Below are positions 9,286 to 19,166 of a stretch of 64,000 nucleotides of DNA, piece after piece; position 1 is the first letter of the stretch; each line of letters starts with the position of its first letter. Origin of the DNA: Caenibius tardaugens NBRC 16725 (lineage in GTDB: Bacteria; Pseudomonadota; Alphaproteobacteria; Sphingomonadales; Sphingomonadaceae); contig NZ_CP034179.1 in assembly GCF_003860345.1 (NCBI RefSeq), forward strand, positions 2,340,001 to 2,404,000, read 5' to 3'. Below the pieces are notes generated by a model. The model was not told the DNA's origin. It saw only the letters and a program-made list of their open reading frames with translations, and searched no databases. The position numbers and the translations under genes are program-made.

Positions 9286-10470
9286 TTACTGCCCTTCCGG
9301 CTTCTTGGTGGCGCGCTGCTTGATTTCGGGCAGCGGCAGATACGGGGTTACGCCGGGGGCTTCCACAATCGTCTTGTTGGTCTTGCCAAGCACACGTTCC
9401 ATGGTTTCGTAATACATGCGCTGGCGTGTGACATCAGGGGCCAGCTTGTATTCCGCGTAGACCTTGTCGAAGGCTGCGGCTTCACCTTCGGCCTGTGCCA
9501 GAACCTGCTGCGCCCAGGCGCGGGCGCGGTTGATATCGGCATCGGCATCCTGCTGTGCGGCGGAAACGTCCTTGAACGCCTCTACCACGCGTTCGGGCGG
9601 GTCGGTCTTGCCGATTTCCACGCCCTGAACCGCGATGCCCGAACGATAGGCATCAAGCACGGCCTGCATCCGGTCGCGCACGCGCTGTTCGATTTCGGCG
9701 CGGCCCGCGCCCGAGAATGTTTCATCCAGCGTGCGTTCGGCCACCGATGCGCGCATGGCGGCTTCCGCCACTTCGTTGATGGTTTCTTCGGGCTGGGCAA
9801 GCTGGAAACGGAACTGCTTCAAGTCCTTGATGTTCCAGCGGATGAGATAGGTCAGATCGACGAGGTTCTGGTCGCCGGTCAGAATCAGCTTTTCCTGCCC
9901 GCCCGCCGGGATACGGAATGAACGGATCGTGCTGACGGGTTCAACGCTGACTTGCTGGATCGGCCATGGCAGCGTGAAATTCAGGCCTGGCTGCAGCGTG
10001 CGCGAATATTTGCCGACCGTGGTGACAATGCCCTGTTCCTTCGGGCCGACCTGATGGACCATGCTGATACCCAGGCCGACAACCACGACCGCGCCCAGCA
10101 CCAGCGGGAACCAGCTGCCGCCGCCGGGGCGTTCGGGCAGGCGTATATTCGGGCCGCCGGGGCCACCGGGGGTGCGGCGCGGGCCTTCAGGGCCGCGTTT
10201 GCGGAACAGATCTTCGATGTTGCCAGTGCGGCGCGGGCCATCACGGTCGGGACCGGCATCACCGCCGCTCTCGCCGCCACCGGGCAGCCAGGGATTGCGT
10301 GGCCCCCGTGGAGGCGGGCTGTCGCCAGACCCTCCTGAACCGCTGTCTTCCGGCGGACCATCGCCACCGTTGCCACCATTGTCCCCACCACCGGAGCTGC
10401 CGCCCCAGGGGCTACGCCTGCCAGCCATGGCCAGCGCGATCTGACTGAAATAACCACCCGTACGTTTCAT
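9286..10470 (-). CDS. hflK: FtsH protease activity modulator HflK
   Basis: 394 residues. Long Gly/Pro-rich, probably disordered cytoplasmic N-terminus (about 20-115), one membrane helix at about 120-138, SPFH domain, and a C-terminal coiled-coil helix containing AQAEGEAAAFDKVYAEYK, which is diagnostic for HflK. ATG at 10470 is chosen because it falls in the intergenic space before the divergent mrp gene; an internal ATG 14 codons later is possible. First gene of the hflK-hflC-degP operon. Confidence 0.95.
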   Translation of the reverse strand: MKRTGGYFSQIALAMAGRRSPWGGSSGGGDNGGNGGDGPPEDSGSGGSGDSPPPRGPRNPWLPGGGESGGDAGPDRDGPRRTGNIEDLFRKRGPEGPRRTPGGPGGPNIRLPERPGGGSWFPLVLGAVVVVGLGISMVHQVGPKEQGIVTTVGKYSRTLQPGLNFTLPWPIQQVSVEPVSTIRSFRIPAGGQEKLILTGDQNLVDLTYLIRWNIKDLKQFRFQLAQPEETINEVAEAAMRASVAERTLDETFSGAGRAEIEQRVRDRMQAVLDAYRSGIAVQGVEIGKTDPPERVVEAFKDVSAAQQDADADINRARAWAQQVLAQAEGEAAAFDKVYAEYKLAPDVTRQRMYYETMERVLGKTNKTIVEAPGVTPYLPLPEIKQRATKKPEGQ

Positions 10471-10542
10471 GAGACCCTTTATAGGTATCAGGAACGACAA
10501 AAACAGTGCCTTGCGCGCGAATTTCGCTAGTGAGGCGATGTG

Positions 10543-11508
10543 ATGAATGAAACAGAACTGAAAGCCACGCTGCCACCGGTGGTTGCCGACCGTCTTCAAT
10601 CGCTGCGCCTGTCGGATGACAGCGTAACGCTGGTGCTCGACGCGGGTGGGCTCGACCGTGCGGAAGGCGCGGCGCTGGAGACGGCGGCACGCGATGCGAT
10701 TATCGGCGCGGGCGGCCCGCATGATGTGCGTGTGGCACTGGTGGCGAACAAGGTGAAACGGCGGATTATCGCGGTGGCTTCGGGCAAAGGCGGGGTCGGC
10801 AAGTCCACTCTGACGACCAACCTCGCCGTGGCGCTGGCGCGGCAGGGGCACAAGGTCGGCGTGGTCGATGCGGACATTTATGGCCCGTCGCAACCGCGTC
10901 TTCTGGCCAATGAAGGCGCAAGGCCCGAAGCGGCCGACAAGAAGCTGCTGCCCGTCCCCAGCCCTTATGGCGTGCCGGTGCTGTCGATGGGGCATCTCGC
11001 CAAACCCGGGCAGGCGATCGCCTGGCGTGGGCCGATGGCGGGCAATGCGCTGGGGCAACTGATCGAAGCCGATTGGGGCACGGTAGATACCCTGCTGATC
11101 GACATGCCGCCGGGCACGGGCGATATCCAGTTGACGATGATGCAGAAGTATCGCCCCGATGGTGTAGTGATCGTCTCCACCCCGCAGGATTTGGCCCTGA
11201 TCGATGCGAAGCGCGCGATCGATCTGTTCGGACAGGTCGATGTGCCGGTGATCGGGCTGGTGGAGAACATGGCAGGCTATCTTTGCCCCCATTGCGGCAA
11301 GGGCAGCGATCCCTTCGGCCATGGCGGCGCGGAACAGGCTGCGCATGATATGGGTCTGCCGTTTCTGGGCCGGGTGCCGCTGGCGCTGGAAATTCGCGAG
11401 AAGAGCGATGCGGGAACCCCACCGGCTGCCGGGGACGGCCCGCAGGCGGAAAGTTTTGCCGCTCTGGCGCGGCAGCTTGCCGCATGGCTGGCGCAAAGGA
11501 ACGGCTAA
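10543..11508 (+). CDS. apbC: Mrp/ApbC-family iron-sulfur cluster carrier ATPase
   Basis: P-loop NTPase that binds and passes on Fe-S clusters. 321 residues: a short degenerate MIP18/DUF59-like N-terminal segment (about 1-65), then the deviant Walker A GKGGVGKS at 81-88, switch motif DADIYGPSQPRL, and the cluster-binding C248-x-x-C251 (CPHC). An adjacent in-frame GTG at 10540 is an alternative start. It is followed 2 bases later by a molybdopterin oxidoreductase gene whose partner subunit would need Fe-S clusters. This link is inference only. Confidence 0.93.
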   Translation: MNETELKATLPPVVADRLQSLRLSDDSVTLVLDAGGLDRAEGAALETAARDAIIGAGGPHDVRVALVANKVKRRIIAVASGKGGVGKSTLTTNLAVALARQGHKVGVVDADIYGPSQPRLLANEGARPEAADKKLLPVPSPYGVPVLSMGHLAKPGQAIAWRGPMAGNALGQLIEADWGTVDTLLIDMPPGTGDIQLTMMQKYRPDGVVIVSTPQDLALIDAKRAIDLFGQVDVPVIGLVENMAGYLCPHCGKGSDPFGHGGAEQAAHDMGLPFLGRVPLALEIREKSDAGTPPAAGDGPQAESFAALARQLAAWLAQRNG

Positions 11509-11510
11509 CG

Positions 11511-13764
11511 ATGGAACTGACCCGGCGGGGATTGCTGATCGGCGCCGCTGTCGGGGGCGGTCTGTTTGTCGCATGGGGTCTGGGCGGGCGCCATTTTGCT
11601 CCGCCGTTGACCCCGCGCGAAGGCGAATTCGCATTCGATGCCTGGCTCAAGATCGCGCGCGACGGCGTGGTTTCGGTGGCGCAGCCGCAACTGGAAATGG
11701 GGCAGGGGATATCCACGCTCCTGCCGCAGATCGTGGCGATGGAACTGGGTGCGGACTGGCGGCAGATCGCGGTGGAACCGGCGCCGGTCAGCGGGGCCTA
11801 TCCCAATATGCCGCTGGCGGCGCGGTGGGCCCCTTGTGGATGCCGCTGGCGCCGTCCCTGGCGGATCAGCCGGGCGATTGGCTGACGCGCCGCTTTGCGG
11901 AGACAGAGCGGTTCACCGCCACGGCAGAGGGGCTGTCGCTCGCCGCCTATGAAGGGCCTGCGCGGGCCGCTGCCGCCAGTGCGCGGGCGATGCTGGCCAT
12001 GGCCGCGGCAGACCGCTGGAATGTTGCCTGGGAAGAATGCGAGGCCTCGGGCGGGTTTATCCGCCATGGCAAGAAGGCGCTCAGTTTCGCTGCGCTGGCC
12101 GAAGACGCCGCTGGCCAGACCCCGCCCGATCCGCCGCCCTTGCGCCCCGAACCTGCGGCGGAACGTCCGGTCGATCCGGCAATGGATGCGCCGTTGGCGT
12201 TCCCCCGGCTGGATTTGCCGGCCAAGGTCGATGGCACTTATCAGTTCGCGGGCGACGTGCGCCTGCCCGATATGGTCTATGCCGCGATCCGGCATGGCCC
12301 CCTGCCGCAACCGGAACTGGGCGAAGCCGATACGAAAGACGCGGCGGGCACCCCGGGCCTGATCAGCGTGGTGCAGGGCAAACGCTGGGTCGCGGCCGTG
12401 GCGACCAATTGGTGGGCCGCCGAACAGGCCCTGGCAAAAATCCATCCCTTGTTCGCCAATACGCAACCGGTCGAAAGCGGGCGGATAGAAGAGGCGTTGG
12501 ACAAAGGGGTGCGCCATGGCGAAACCCACCGGATCGCGGAAGTGGGCGATGGCGATGCCGGGCTGGACAAACCGACACTGGCCCTGCGCTACGATGTCGC
12601 CCCGGCGACGCATGCCACACTGGAAACGGCCAGCGCCACGGCGCGGCTGCGCGATGGCAAGCTGGAACTATGGGTTGCCAGTCAGGCCCCGAACGGGCAC
12701 GCCGCGCCGTGGCCGGGGCACTGGACATGTCGGAAAGCGACGTGGTCCTCTATCCCATGCCCGCCGGGGGCAGTTTCGATCGCCGGTTGGAACATGATCA
12801 CGCGGTCGAAGCCGCGCTGATTGCGCGCGAAACCGGGCGTCCGGTGCAACTGATCTGGTCGCGCTGGCAGGAAATGGTCGCAGGCCGGCCGCGCACTCCG
12901 GTTGCCGCCGTGCTGGCTGCGAAGACCGACAACCAGGGCAATATCGCGACGTTCCGCGCCCGGTTGGCGCTGCCTGCCAGCGCGCGCGAATTCGGCTATC
13001 GCCTGTTCGGTGAGGAAACGCCGTGGGATGCGGTGGCCAAGGCAGACGGCACGGCCGATCCCATGGTGGTGGAAGGCGCGATGCCCCCCTATGGCATTGC
13101 CAATATGGCTGTCGATCATGTGCCGGTCACGTTGCCCTTGTCGACCGGGCGGATGCGGGGCAATGCGCACGGTTATACCGCGTTCTTCGTGGAAAGCTTC
13201 ATTGATGAACTGGCCCGCCGCAACAAGCGCGAAGCCCTGTCCTATCGCGTGTCGATGCTGGGCAAGGATTTGCGGCTGGCGGCCTGCCTGCAAAAAGTCG
13301 CACGGCTGGCCGAATGGGACGGCGGCAACGATCAGAGCGGGCAGGGGCTGGCGTGCCACCGGATTGACGAGGGCTGCATCGCGGTCATCGCCACCGCATC
13401 GCGCGGGGAAGGTGGTGTCCGGGTGGAGCGGTTGCGCGCAGTGGCCGATATCGGGCGGATCGTGAATCTCGATATCGCGCGTCAGCAGATCGAAGGCGGG
13501 CTGATCTTCGGTATCGGCTGCGCTTTGGGCGCGGCCCTGACTTACGAAGGTGGCCTGCCCGACAATGCCCGCCTTGCCGGGCTTAACCTTCCGGTGCTGG
13601 GCGATTGTCCGGCGATCGAAGTCGATTTTCTGGAAAGCGATGCCGATCCGTTCGATCCGGGCGAACTGGGCGTGGCGGTGGTGGCCCCGGCCATCGCCAA
13701 CGCGCTCTATTCCGCCACCGGCTTGCGGTTTCGGCGCTTGCCGCTGTTGTCGGACGGGCTGTGA
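11511..13764 (+). pseudogene. Molybdopterin-binding oxidoreductase large subunit (IorB / xanthine dehydrogenase family), two frameshifts
   Basis: The pieces join into a about 751-residue aldehyde oxidase/xanthine dehydrogenase-like large subunit close to isoquinoline 1-oxidoreductase beta. The start has a twin-arginine-type signal (TRRGLLIGAAVGGGLF). Reading is broken twice by loss of one base, each in a CCCC run: at 11830-11833 (restoring one C gives WAPLWMP) and at 12687-12690 (restoring one C gives QAPERARRAV). Three long open segments in successive frames carry uninterrupted family-like sequence, with the C-terminal GELGVAV active-site region intact. No 2Fe-2S small subunit is adjacent. 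It is either a sequencing artefact in C runs or very recent decay. Confidence 0.85.
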
Positions 13765-13766
13765 CC

Positions 13767-14768
13767 ATGGCGCCGGGTGATCATACCGCCAGCAGCAAAG
13801 TGGCCGTTCTGCTGGTCAATCTGGGTACGCCGGATGCGCCCACGCCAGCGGCGGTGAAACGGTATCTCAAGGAATTCCTGTCCGATCCGCGCGTGGTGGA
13901 AATTCCGGCCCTGATCTGGCAACCGATCCTGCGCGGGATCATTCTCAACACACGGCCTGCGAAATCGGCGCATGCCTATCAACAGGTCTGGACGGAACAG
14001 GGTTCACCGCTCGCCGCAATCACGGCGCAGAAGGCCGCGGCTTTGCAAACACGGCTGGGCGATACGGTGCGGGTCGATTGGGCCATGCGCTATGGCAATC
14101 CCTCGATCGCCAGCCGGATTATCGCGCTGAAGGACGACGGTTATGACCGGATCGTTCTGGCGCCGCTCTATCCGCAATATGCCGGTGCCACGACGGCGAC
14201 CGTGGTCGATGCGGCAAACGCCTGCCTGCGCAGCCTGCGTTGGCAACCCGCCTTGCGGATCGTTCCGCCCTATTATGCCGATCCGGCCTATATCACCGCG
14301 CTGGCGGATGATCTCGGCGCGCAGATCGATGCACTGGCGTTTGTGCCCGAAGTCCTCTTGCTCAGTTTTCATGGCATGCCCGAACGGACGCGCAGGCTGG
14401 GCGATCCCTATTACGACCAGTGCGCGGTCAGCGTGCGTCTGCTCGAAAAGGCGCTGGCGCGGCCCGATTTGCGGGTGGAGATGACGTTCCAGTCACGCTT
14501 CGGCAAGGCGAAATGGCTGGAACCGGCAACGGATACGGTCCTGATCGAAGAAGCGCGCAAAGGCACGCAACGGCTGGTAGTCGCCGCGCCGGGCTTTGCC
14601 GCCGATTGCCTCGAAACACTGGAAGAACTGGCGATCCGCGGCCGCGCGCTGTTTTCCGATGCAGGGGGCGCGGAATTCGCGGCGCTAGCCTGTCTCAACG
14701 CCGGGGATGCCGGGATGGCTATGTTGGAAACGCTGGTGCGGCGCGAACTGGGCGGGTGGCTAACCTAG
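13767..14768 (+). CDS. hemH: Ferrochelatase HemH
   Basis: Inserts Fe2+ into protoporphyrin IX, last step of haem synthesis. 333 residues. N-terminal VLLVNLGTPDAPT, the middle region LYPQYAGATT, and the metal-site segment LLSFHGMPERTRRLGDPYYDQC with the conserved His are all seen. The later EPATDTVLIE and GFAADCLETLEE motifs carry the conserved acidic residues of the second half. ATG 13767 follows the previous stop by 2 bases; an in-frame GTG at 13761 overlaps that stop and is possible. Confidence 0.96.
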   Translation: MAPGDHTASSKVAVLLVNLGTPDAPTPAAVKRYLKEFLSDPRVVEIPALIWQPILRGIILNTRPAKSAHAYQQVWTEQGSPLAAITAQKAAALQTRLGDTVRVDWAMRYGNPSIASRIIALKDDGYDRIVLAPLYPQYAGATTATVVDAANACLRSLRWQPALRIVPPYYADPAYITALADDLGAQIDALAFVPEVLLLSFHGMPERTRRLGDPYYDQCAVSVRLLEKALARPDLRVEMTFQSRFGKAKWLEPATDTVLIEEARKGTQRLVVAAPGFAADCLETLEELAIRGRALFSDAGGAEFAALACLNAGDAGMAMLETLVRRELGGWLT

Positions 14769-14780
14769 CCCCTTACCCGG

Positions 14781-14948
14781 TCAGAAATCGATGGCGATCC
14801 CGTCTTTCACCCAATCGCCATAGCGCGTGGGCGACAGGCCATCCGGGTCCTTTTCCGGCTTGGCTGCGTCCGGTTTGGGCGCGGGGGCATCGCTCCAGTA
14901 ATCGGGTTTTTTGAAGCCTGCGGGGCGTTGGGTGGCGCGTTCGGTCAT
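14781..14948 (-). CDS. DUF1674 (SdhAF4-like) small protein
   Basis: 55 codons. The conserved C-terminal block DGLSPTRYGDWVKDGIAIDF matches DUF1674, the family of mitochondrial succinate dehydrogenase assembly factor 4 (consensus around PTRYGDWE.KGR..DF). The N-terminal half is Pro/Lys-rich and probably disordered. It is divergent from rsmB with about 56 bases between starts, a neighbourhood frequent in alphaproteobacteria. Presumed role: helping flavinylated SdhA assemble. This is by homology only. Confidence 0.85.
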   Translation of the reverse strand: MTERATQRPAGFKKPDYWSDAPAPKPDAAKPEKDPDGLSPTRYGDWVKDGIAIDF

Positions 14949-15004
14949 GATCCTATTGTGGGATTGCTGGCGCTCGATTGCAATTGGTTATAGGCGCGTT
15001 TCGT

Positions 15005-16240
15005 ATGAACGATATTCCCGGACTTCCCGCCCGCCGTGCCGCGCTCAAGATGGGCGATGCGGTTTTGCGCAGGGGCGAAACACTCGATCAGGCGGCAGGC
15101 TCCGCGATGCAGCACGTGCGTGCACCGGCCGACAGGGCCCTGGCCCGCGCCATTGCGGCGGAAGTGCTCCGCTGGCTGGTCGATCTCGATGGGATGATCG
15201 ATTCCGCCACCCGGCAAATCCTGCCCGACGATGCGAAACCGCGTGCGGTGCTGCGGCTGATGCTGGCGCAATGGCTGCGGCTGGATACCCCGCCTCATGC
15301 GGTGATCGCCACGGGCCTGCCTCTGCTGGCCGGGGGGCCGCGCAAACTGGCGCACGGGGTGTTCTCCACGCTGGTGAAACGCGCGGTGCGCCTGCCCGAA
15401 CAGCCCACTTTGCCCGAAGGGATCGCCCTGCGCTGGGGCGACCGGGCCAACCCGATCGCTGCGGGCCTCACCCTGCCGCCCCCACTGGACCTGACCTTGC
15501 GCGATCCGGCGCAGACCGCGCACTGGGGTGAGCGGCTGGGCGGCATTTCGCTCGCGCCCGGCCATATCCGCCTGCCGCGGGGCACCGCGGTGGAAGAACT
15601 GGCGGGCTTTGCCGATGGCGCATGGTGGGTGCAGGATTTCGCGGCCAGCCTGCCCGCGCGGCTGCTGGGCGCGGGGAACGGACGCCGCGTACTAGATCTC
15701 TGCGCCGCACCGGGTGGCAAGACATTGCAACTCGCCGCAGCGGGCTGGCAGGTGACGGCGGTCGATCTCAGCGCCAAGCGGCTGCAGCGGCTGGAAGCCA
15801 ATCTCGCCCGCACCGGATTGACGGCGGATGTGATCGCGGCCGATGCGCTGGTCTGGCAACCCGATGCGCCGTTCGATGCGATCCTGCTGGATGCGCCCTG
15901 CTCCGCTACCGGTACCTGCCGCCGCCATCCCGATGTGCTGCACCGGATCGGGCCGCGACAAGTGGCCGACATGGCGGAATTGCAGGCACGGCTTCTGCAA
16001 CGCGCCAGCGGATGGCTGAAGCCGGATGGGCAACTGGTCTACGCGGTCTGTTCGTTGGAGCACGAAGAAGGCGCAGATCAGGCCGCGAATGTCGCACTCC
16101 CGCCGCTGCCGGTCGCTGCCGATGACTTGCCCGAAGGCATTGTGCCGGACAGCGCGGGGCATGTGCGGACAGACCCGGGCATGCTGGCCGATGTCGGCGG
16201 CATGGACGGGTTTTTCATTGCTCGCTGGCGCAAGGGCTGA
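15005..16240 (+). CDS. rsmB: 16S rRNA (cytosine-967-C5)-methyltransferase family protein RsmB
   Basis: 411 residues: an N-terminal NusB-like helical RNA-binding domain (about 1-140) and a C-terminal RsmB-type Rossmann methyltransferase. SAM motif I is VLDLCAAPGGKTLQLA. The two catalytic cysteine motifs are DAPCSATGTCRRHPD and YAVCSLEHEEG. ATG 15005 is chosen over an upstream in-frame start because it begins the NusB-like domain and leaves room for the divergent DUF1674 promoter. Confidence 0.94.
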   Translation: MNDIPGLPARRAALKMGDAVLRRGETLDQAAGSAMQHVRAPADRALARAIAAEVLRWLVDLDGMIDSATRQILPDDAKPRAVLRLMLAQWLRLDTPPHAVIATGLPLLAGGPRKLAHGVFSTLVKRAVRLPEQPTLPEGIALRWGDRANPIAAGLTLPPPLDLTLRDPAQTAHWGERLGGISLAPGHIRLPRGTAVEELAGFADGAWWVQDFAASLPARLLGAGNGRRVLDLCAAPGGKTLQLAAAGWQVTAVDLSAKRLQRLEANLARTGLTADVIAADALVWQPDAPFDAILLDAPCSATGTCRRHPDVLHRIGPRQVADMAELQARLLQRASGWLKPDGQLVYAVCSLEHEEGADQAANVALPPLPVAADDLPEGIVPDSAGHVRTDPGMLADVGGMDGFFIARWRKG

Positions 16241-16293
16241 ATCCCGTCCCTGGGCTGAGGGGCGTCGGGCTGCGGTCAGCCTTTAACCCCCAC

Positions 16294-16821
16294 TCAGCTT
16301 TTGACTTTGTCCTGAAAACTTTTGCGCAGCTTCATCAGTTTGGGCGGGATTACCGCGAGGCAATAGGGATTGCGCTGCCCTTCGCCTTCCCAATATTCCT
16401 GATGGTATTCCTCCGCCGGATACCATGTGGCAGGGCCTTCGATCGTGGTCACCACCCGTCCGCCATGGTCCGCATTGGCGCGGGCAATGGCGGCTTCTGC
16501 CCCGGCGCGCTGGCTTTCATCCAGCGGGAAGATCGCCGAACGGTACTGCGTGCCGATATCGTTGCCTTGGCGGTTCAGCTGCGTCGGATCGTGCGTTGCC
16601 ATAAACACGTCGAGCAGATCGGCATAGGACAGCACGGCAGGATCGTAATCGATCATGATCGCTTCGGCATGGCCGGTCTGGCCGGAACAGACCGCGCGAT
16701 AGGTCGGTTCGGGCACCGAGCCGCCGATATAACCGCTTTCCACGCCTTTCACGCCGATCACATCACGGAATACCGCTTCGGTGCACCAGAAGCATCCGCC
16801 CGCCACAATCGCCGTATCCAT
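16294..16821 (-). CDS. msrA: Peptide-methionine (S)-S-oxide reductase MsrA
   Basis: 175 residues. GGCFWCTEAVF at the N-terminus carries the catalytic cysteine C10. The GYIGGS, TGHAEA and YDP motifs of the substrate pocket follow, and the C-terminal YHQEYWE is as in the family. The ATG at 16821 is preferred over an in-frame TTG four codons upstream. The end lies close to the convergent rsmB end. Repairs S-methionine sulfoxide in cytosolic proteins. Confidence 0.97.
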   Translation of the reverse strand: MDTAIVAGGCFWCTEAVFRDVIGVKGVESGYIGGSVPEPTYRAVCSGQTGHAEAIMIDYDPAVLSYADLLDVFMATHDPTQLNRQGNDIGTQYRSAIFPLDESQRAGAEAAIARANADHGGRVVTTIEGPATWYPAEEYHQEYWEGEGQRNPYCLAVIPPKLMKLRKSFQDKVKS

Positions 16822-16935
16822 CCGCCTGTCCAATCCTGTCCGTTCTGCTGTTGTTGCAGCAAGATAGGATGGGATGGCGCGCTTGTCATGGTTTCAGACC
16901 CGTCTAAACTGCCCCGGCCTGGCAGGAGAGACGAG

Positions 16936-17778
16936 ATGCGCCGATTCCTGGTTATGATGACAGCCGTTTTCGGCCTGTCCTCGCCCCCACTTGTCGCGGA
17001 AGAACCGGCTGCTGCCGATCCGCCGGTCTGCGCCGCGTGCGAAGCGGTTATGGAACTGGCGCTGGCCGATCCGCGCCGAACCGATGACCGCGCGCGTGAT
17101 GCCTATCGCCACCCAGCGGCGACATTGGCGTTCTTCCGCGTCGTTCCGGGCATGACCGTGGTGGATTACGCCCCGTCGGGCGGGTGGTGGACCCGCATTC
17201 TGGTGCCCTATCTGGGCAAGGACGGACACTATATCGGGCTCAATCCTGATGTCCGGCAGGGTGACGAACAACAGAAACGCTATTTCGGCGGGCTGGGGGC
17301 GGCATTCCCGGCCAAAGCGGCGGAATGGACAGGCGTGCCCGCGTCCCGCATCGCCGCCTACAATGCGGATGATGTGCCTGCCGCGCGCAATGGCACAGTC
17401 GACCGTGTGCTGATGTTCCGGATGCTGCACAATCTGCAGCGGATGGGTCTGCTCGATGCGGAACTCGCCACCATTCATCGCCTGTTGAAGCCCGATGGCC
17501 TGCTGGGCATCGAACAGCATCGCGCCAAAGCCGATGCGCCGGACGCCTATGTCGATGGCAGCAAGGGGTACCTGCGTCAGGCGGATGTGATTCGCCGGGT
17601 AGAAGCGCAGGGTTTCAAACTGGTCGCGGCAAGCGAGATCAACGCCAATGCGGCGGACAGTGCCGATTATCCCGAAGGGGTATGGGAACTGCCGCCTTCC
17701 TTGCGCACGAAGCGCGAAGAATTGAAGGCAATCGGCGAAAGCGACCGGATGACGCTTCTGTTCCGCAAGACTAGCTGA
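16936..17778 (+). CDS. Exported class I SAM-methyltransferase-like protein
   Basis: 280 residues. An N-terminal Sec signal (RRFLVMMTAVFGLSSPPLVAEE) is unusual for a methyltransferase fold. The body resembles periplasmic or membrane-proximal methyltransferase-like proteins of proteobacteria: GMTVVDYAPSGGWWTRILVPYL fills motif I, with the glycine loop altered to PSGGWW; later MFRMLHNLQR and LLKPDGLLGIEQH. ATG 16936 has GGCAGGAGAG just upstream and places the signal peptide first. SAM is not expected in the periplasm, so true methyltransferase activity is uncertain. Confidence 0.8.
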   Translation: MRRFLVMMTAVFGLSSPPLVAEEPAAADPPVCAACEAVMELALADPRRTDDRARDAYRHPAATLAFFRVVPGMTVVDYAPSGGWWTRILVPYLGKDGHYIGLNPDVRQGDEQQKRYFGGLGAAFPAKAAEWTGVPASRIAAYNADDVPAARNGTVDRVLMFRMLHNLQRMGLLDAELATIHRLLKPDGLLGIEQHRAKADAPDAYVDGSKGYLRQADVIRRVEAQGFKLVAASEINANAADSADYPEGVWELPPSLRTKREELKAIGESDRMTLLFRKTS

Positions 17779-17791
17779 TACAGGGCCGCGC

Positions 17792-18643
17792 ATGGCCGAA
17801 ATCACTGTTGCCGCATTGCAGCTTGCCCTTGGCTCTGACGACGAGCAGGCGAACATTGCTGCCGTTTCCGCTCTGGTGGAGGAGGCGGCCGGAAAAGGCG
17901 CGCAGATCATCCTTCCGCCCGAACTGTTTTCGGGGCCCTATTTCTGCAAGGTGGAGGATGAGGCGCTGTTTGCCCTCGCTCGCCCCACTGCGGCGCACCC
18001 TTCGGTCGTGGCGATGCAGGCGCTCGCCGCGAAGCTGAATGTCGCAATCCCGACCAGCTTTTTCGAGCGGGACGGGCATCATTACTACAATACCCTGGCG
18101 ATGATCGGGCCGGACGGCGCGATTATGGGCACCTATCGCAAGAGCCATATTCCCGATGGCCCGGGGTACGAGGAAAAGTATTATTTCCGCCCCGGAAATG
18201 ACGGGTTCAAAGTGTGGGACGTATTCGGCACGCGCATTGGCGTGGGTATCTGCTGGGATCAGTGGTATCCCGAATGCGCGCGCGTGATGGCGCTGATGGG
18301 CGCTGAACTGCTGTTTTATCCCACGGCCATCGGTTCGGAACCCTACGATGCCGATCTCGATACCAGCCGCATGTGGCGGCGGGCGATGCTGGGCCATGCC
18401 GTGTCGAACTGCATGCCGGTGATCGCCGCCAACCGGATCGGCACGGAACAGGACCAGCGGTTCTACGGTCACAGCTTCATTACTGACGAATGGGGCGATT
18501 TTTCCGCCGCGTTCGGTGCGGAAGAAAGTGGCGTTCTGATCGCCACTGTCGACCGCGACCGGGCGGCCAGGCATCGGGCGGGCATGGGTTTCTTCCGCGA
18601 TCGCCGCCCCCACCTCTACGGACGGATCGCGCAGGATATCTGA
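17792..18643 (+). CDS. aguB: N-carbamoylputrescine amidase
   Basis: Nitrilase-superfamily enzyme that hydrolyses N-carbamoylputrescine to putrescine in the arginine-decarboxylase polyamine route. 283 residues. Catalytic triad E44 (LPPELF), K117 (YRKSHIP) and C154 (GICWDQW) is complete. GPGYEEKYYF and GSEPYDADLDT are typical of AguB rather than generic nitrilases. The agmatine deiminase partner (aguA) is not in the window. Start is 14 bases after the previous stop. Confidence 0.93.
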   Translation: MAEITVAALQLALGSDDEQANIAAVSALVEEAAGKGAQIILPPELFSGPYFCKVEDEALFALARPTAAHPSVVAMQALAAKLNVAIPTSFFERDGHHYYNTLAMIGPDGAIMGTYRKSHIPDGPGYEEKYYFRPGNDGFKVWDVFGTRIGVGICWDQWYPECARVMALMGAELLFYPTAIGSEPYDADLDTSRMWRRAMLGHAVSNCMPVIAANRIGTEQDQRFYGHSFITDEWGDFSAAFGAEESGVLIATVDRDRAARHRAGMGFFRDRRPHLYGRIAQDI

Positions 18644-18647
18644 ACGG

Positions 18648-19166
18648 TTGGGCGCGCATCTCTACCTCGTTGCGCTGGGGTCCAATGTCCGGCACCCCCG
18701 ATACGGCGCACCGCGGGCGGTGTTGCGCGCGGCCTTTGCCGCACTGGATCGCGGCCCCTTGCAACTCGTGCGCGCCGCACGTGTGATTGAAACCGCCCCG
18801 CTCGGCCCTTCGCGCAGGCGTTATGCCAATGCCGTGGCGCTGGTGCGCAGCGATTGCACACCCCCTGAGATGTTGCACGAACTGCACCGGATCGAAGCGG
18901 CCTTCGGTCGCCGCCGCATGGGCGCCCGCTGGGGGGCACGTGTGCTCGATCTCGATATCGTGCTGTGGGATGGGGGGGCATATGCCGTGTCGGGGCTGAC
19001 GATACCGCACGCCGCATTCCGTCAGCGTGATTTTGTTCTGGGCCCTGCGCGGCAGATTGCGGGGGATTGGCGCGATCCGATCAGTGGATTGACGATTTAT
19101 CAGCTTTTTGCCCGCTTGACCCGGAACCGTCCGCTCCCTAGGGCAGCGACGTGGTCGGGCCCTTAG
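18648..19166 (+). CDS. folK: 2-amino-4-hydroxy-6-hydroxymethyldihydropteridine diphosphokinase FolK
   Basis: Transfers pyrophosphate from ATP to the pterin in folate synthesis. 172 residues. VALGSNV at the N-terminus, RYANAVALV, the ATP loop FGRRRMGARWGARVLDLDI with the metal-binding DLD, and IPHAAFRQRDFVL are all present. The probable start is TTG at 18648, four bases after the aguB stop. The last codons and the TAG stop (19164-19166) lie inside the acceptor stem of tRNA-Lys, a 10-base overlap of coding and tRNA sequence. Confidence 0.92.
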   Translation: MGAHLYLVALGSNVRHPRYGAPRAVLRAAFAALDRGPLQLVRAARVIETAPLGPSRRRYANAVALVRSDCTPPEMLHELHRIEAAFGRRRMGARWGARVLDLDIVLWDGGAYAVSGLTIPHAAFRQRDFVLGPARQIAGDWRDPISGLTIYQLFARLTRNRPLPRAATWSGP

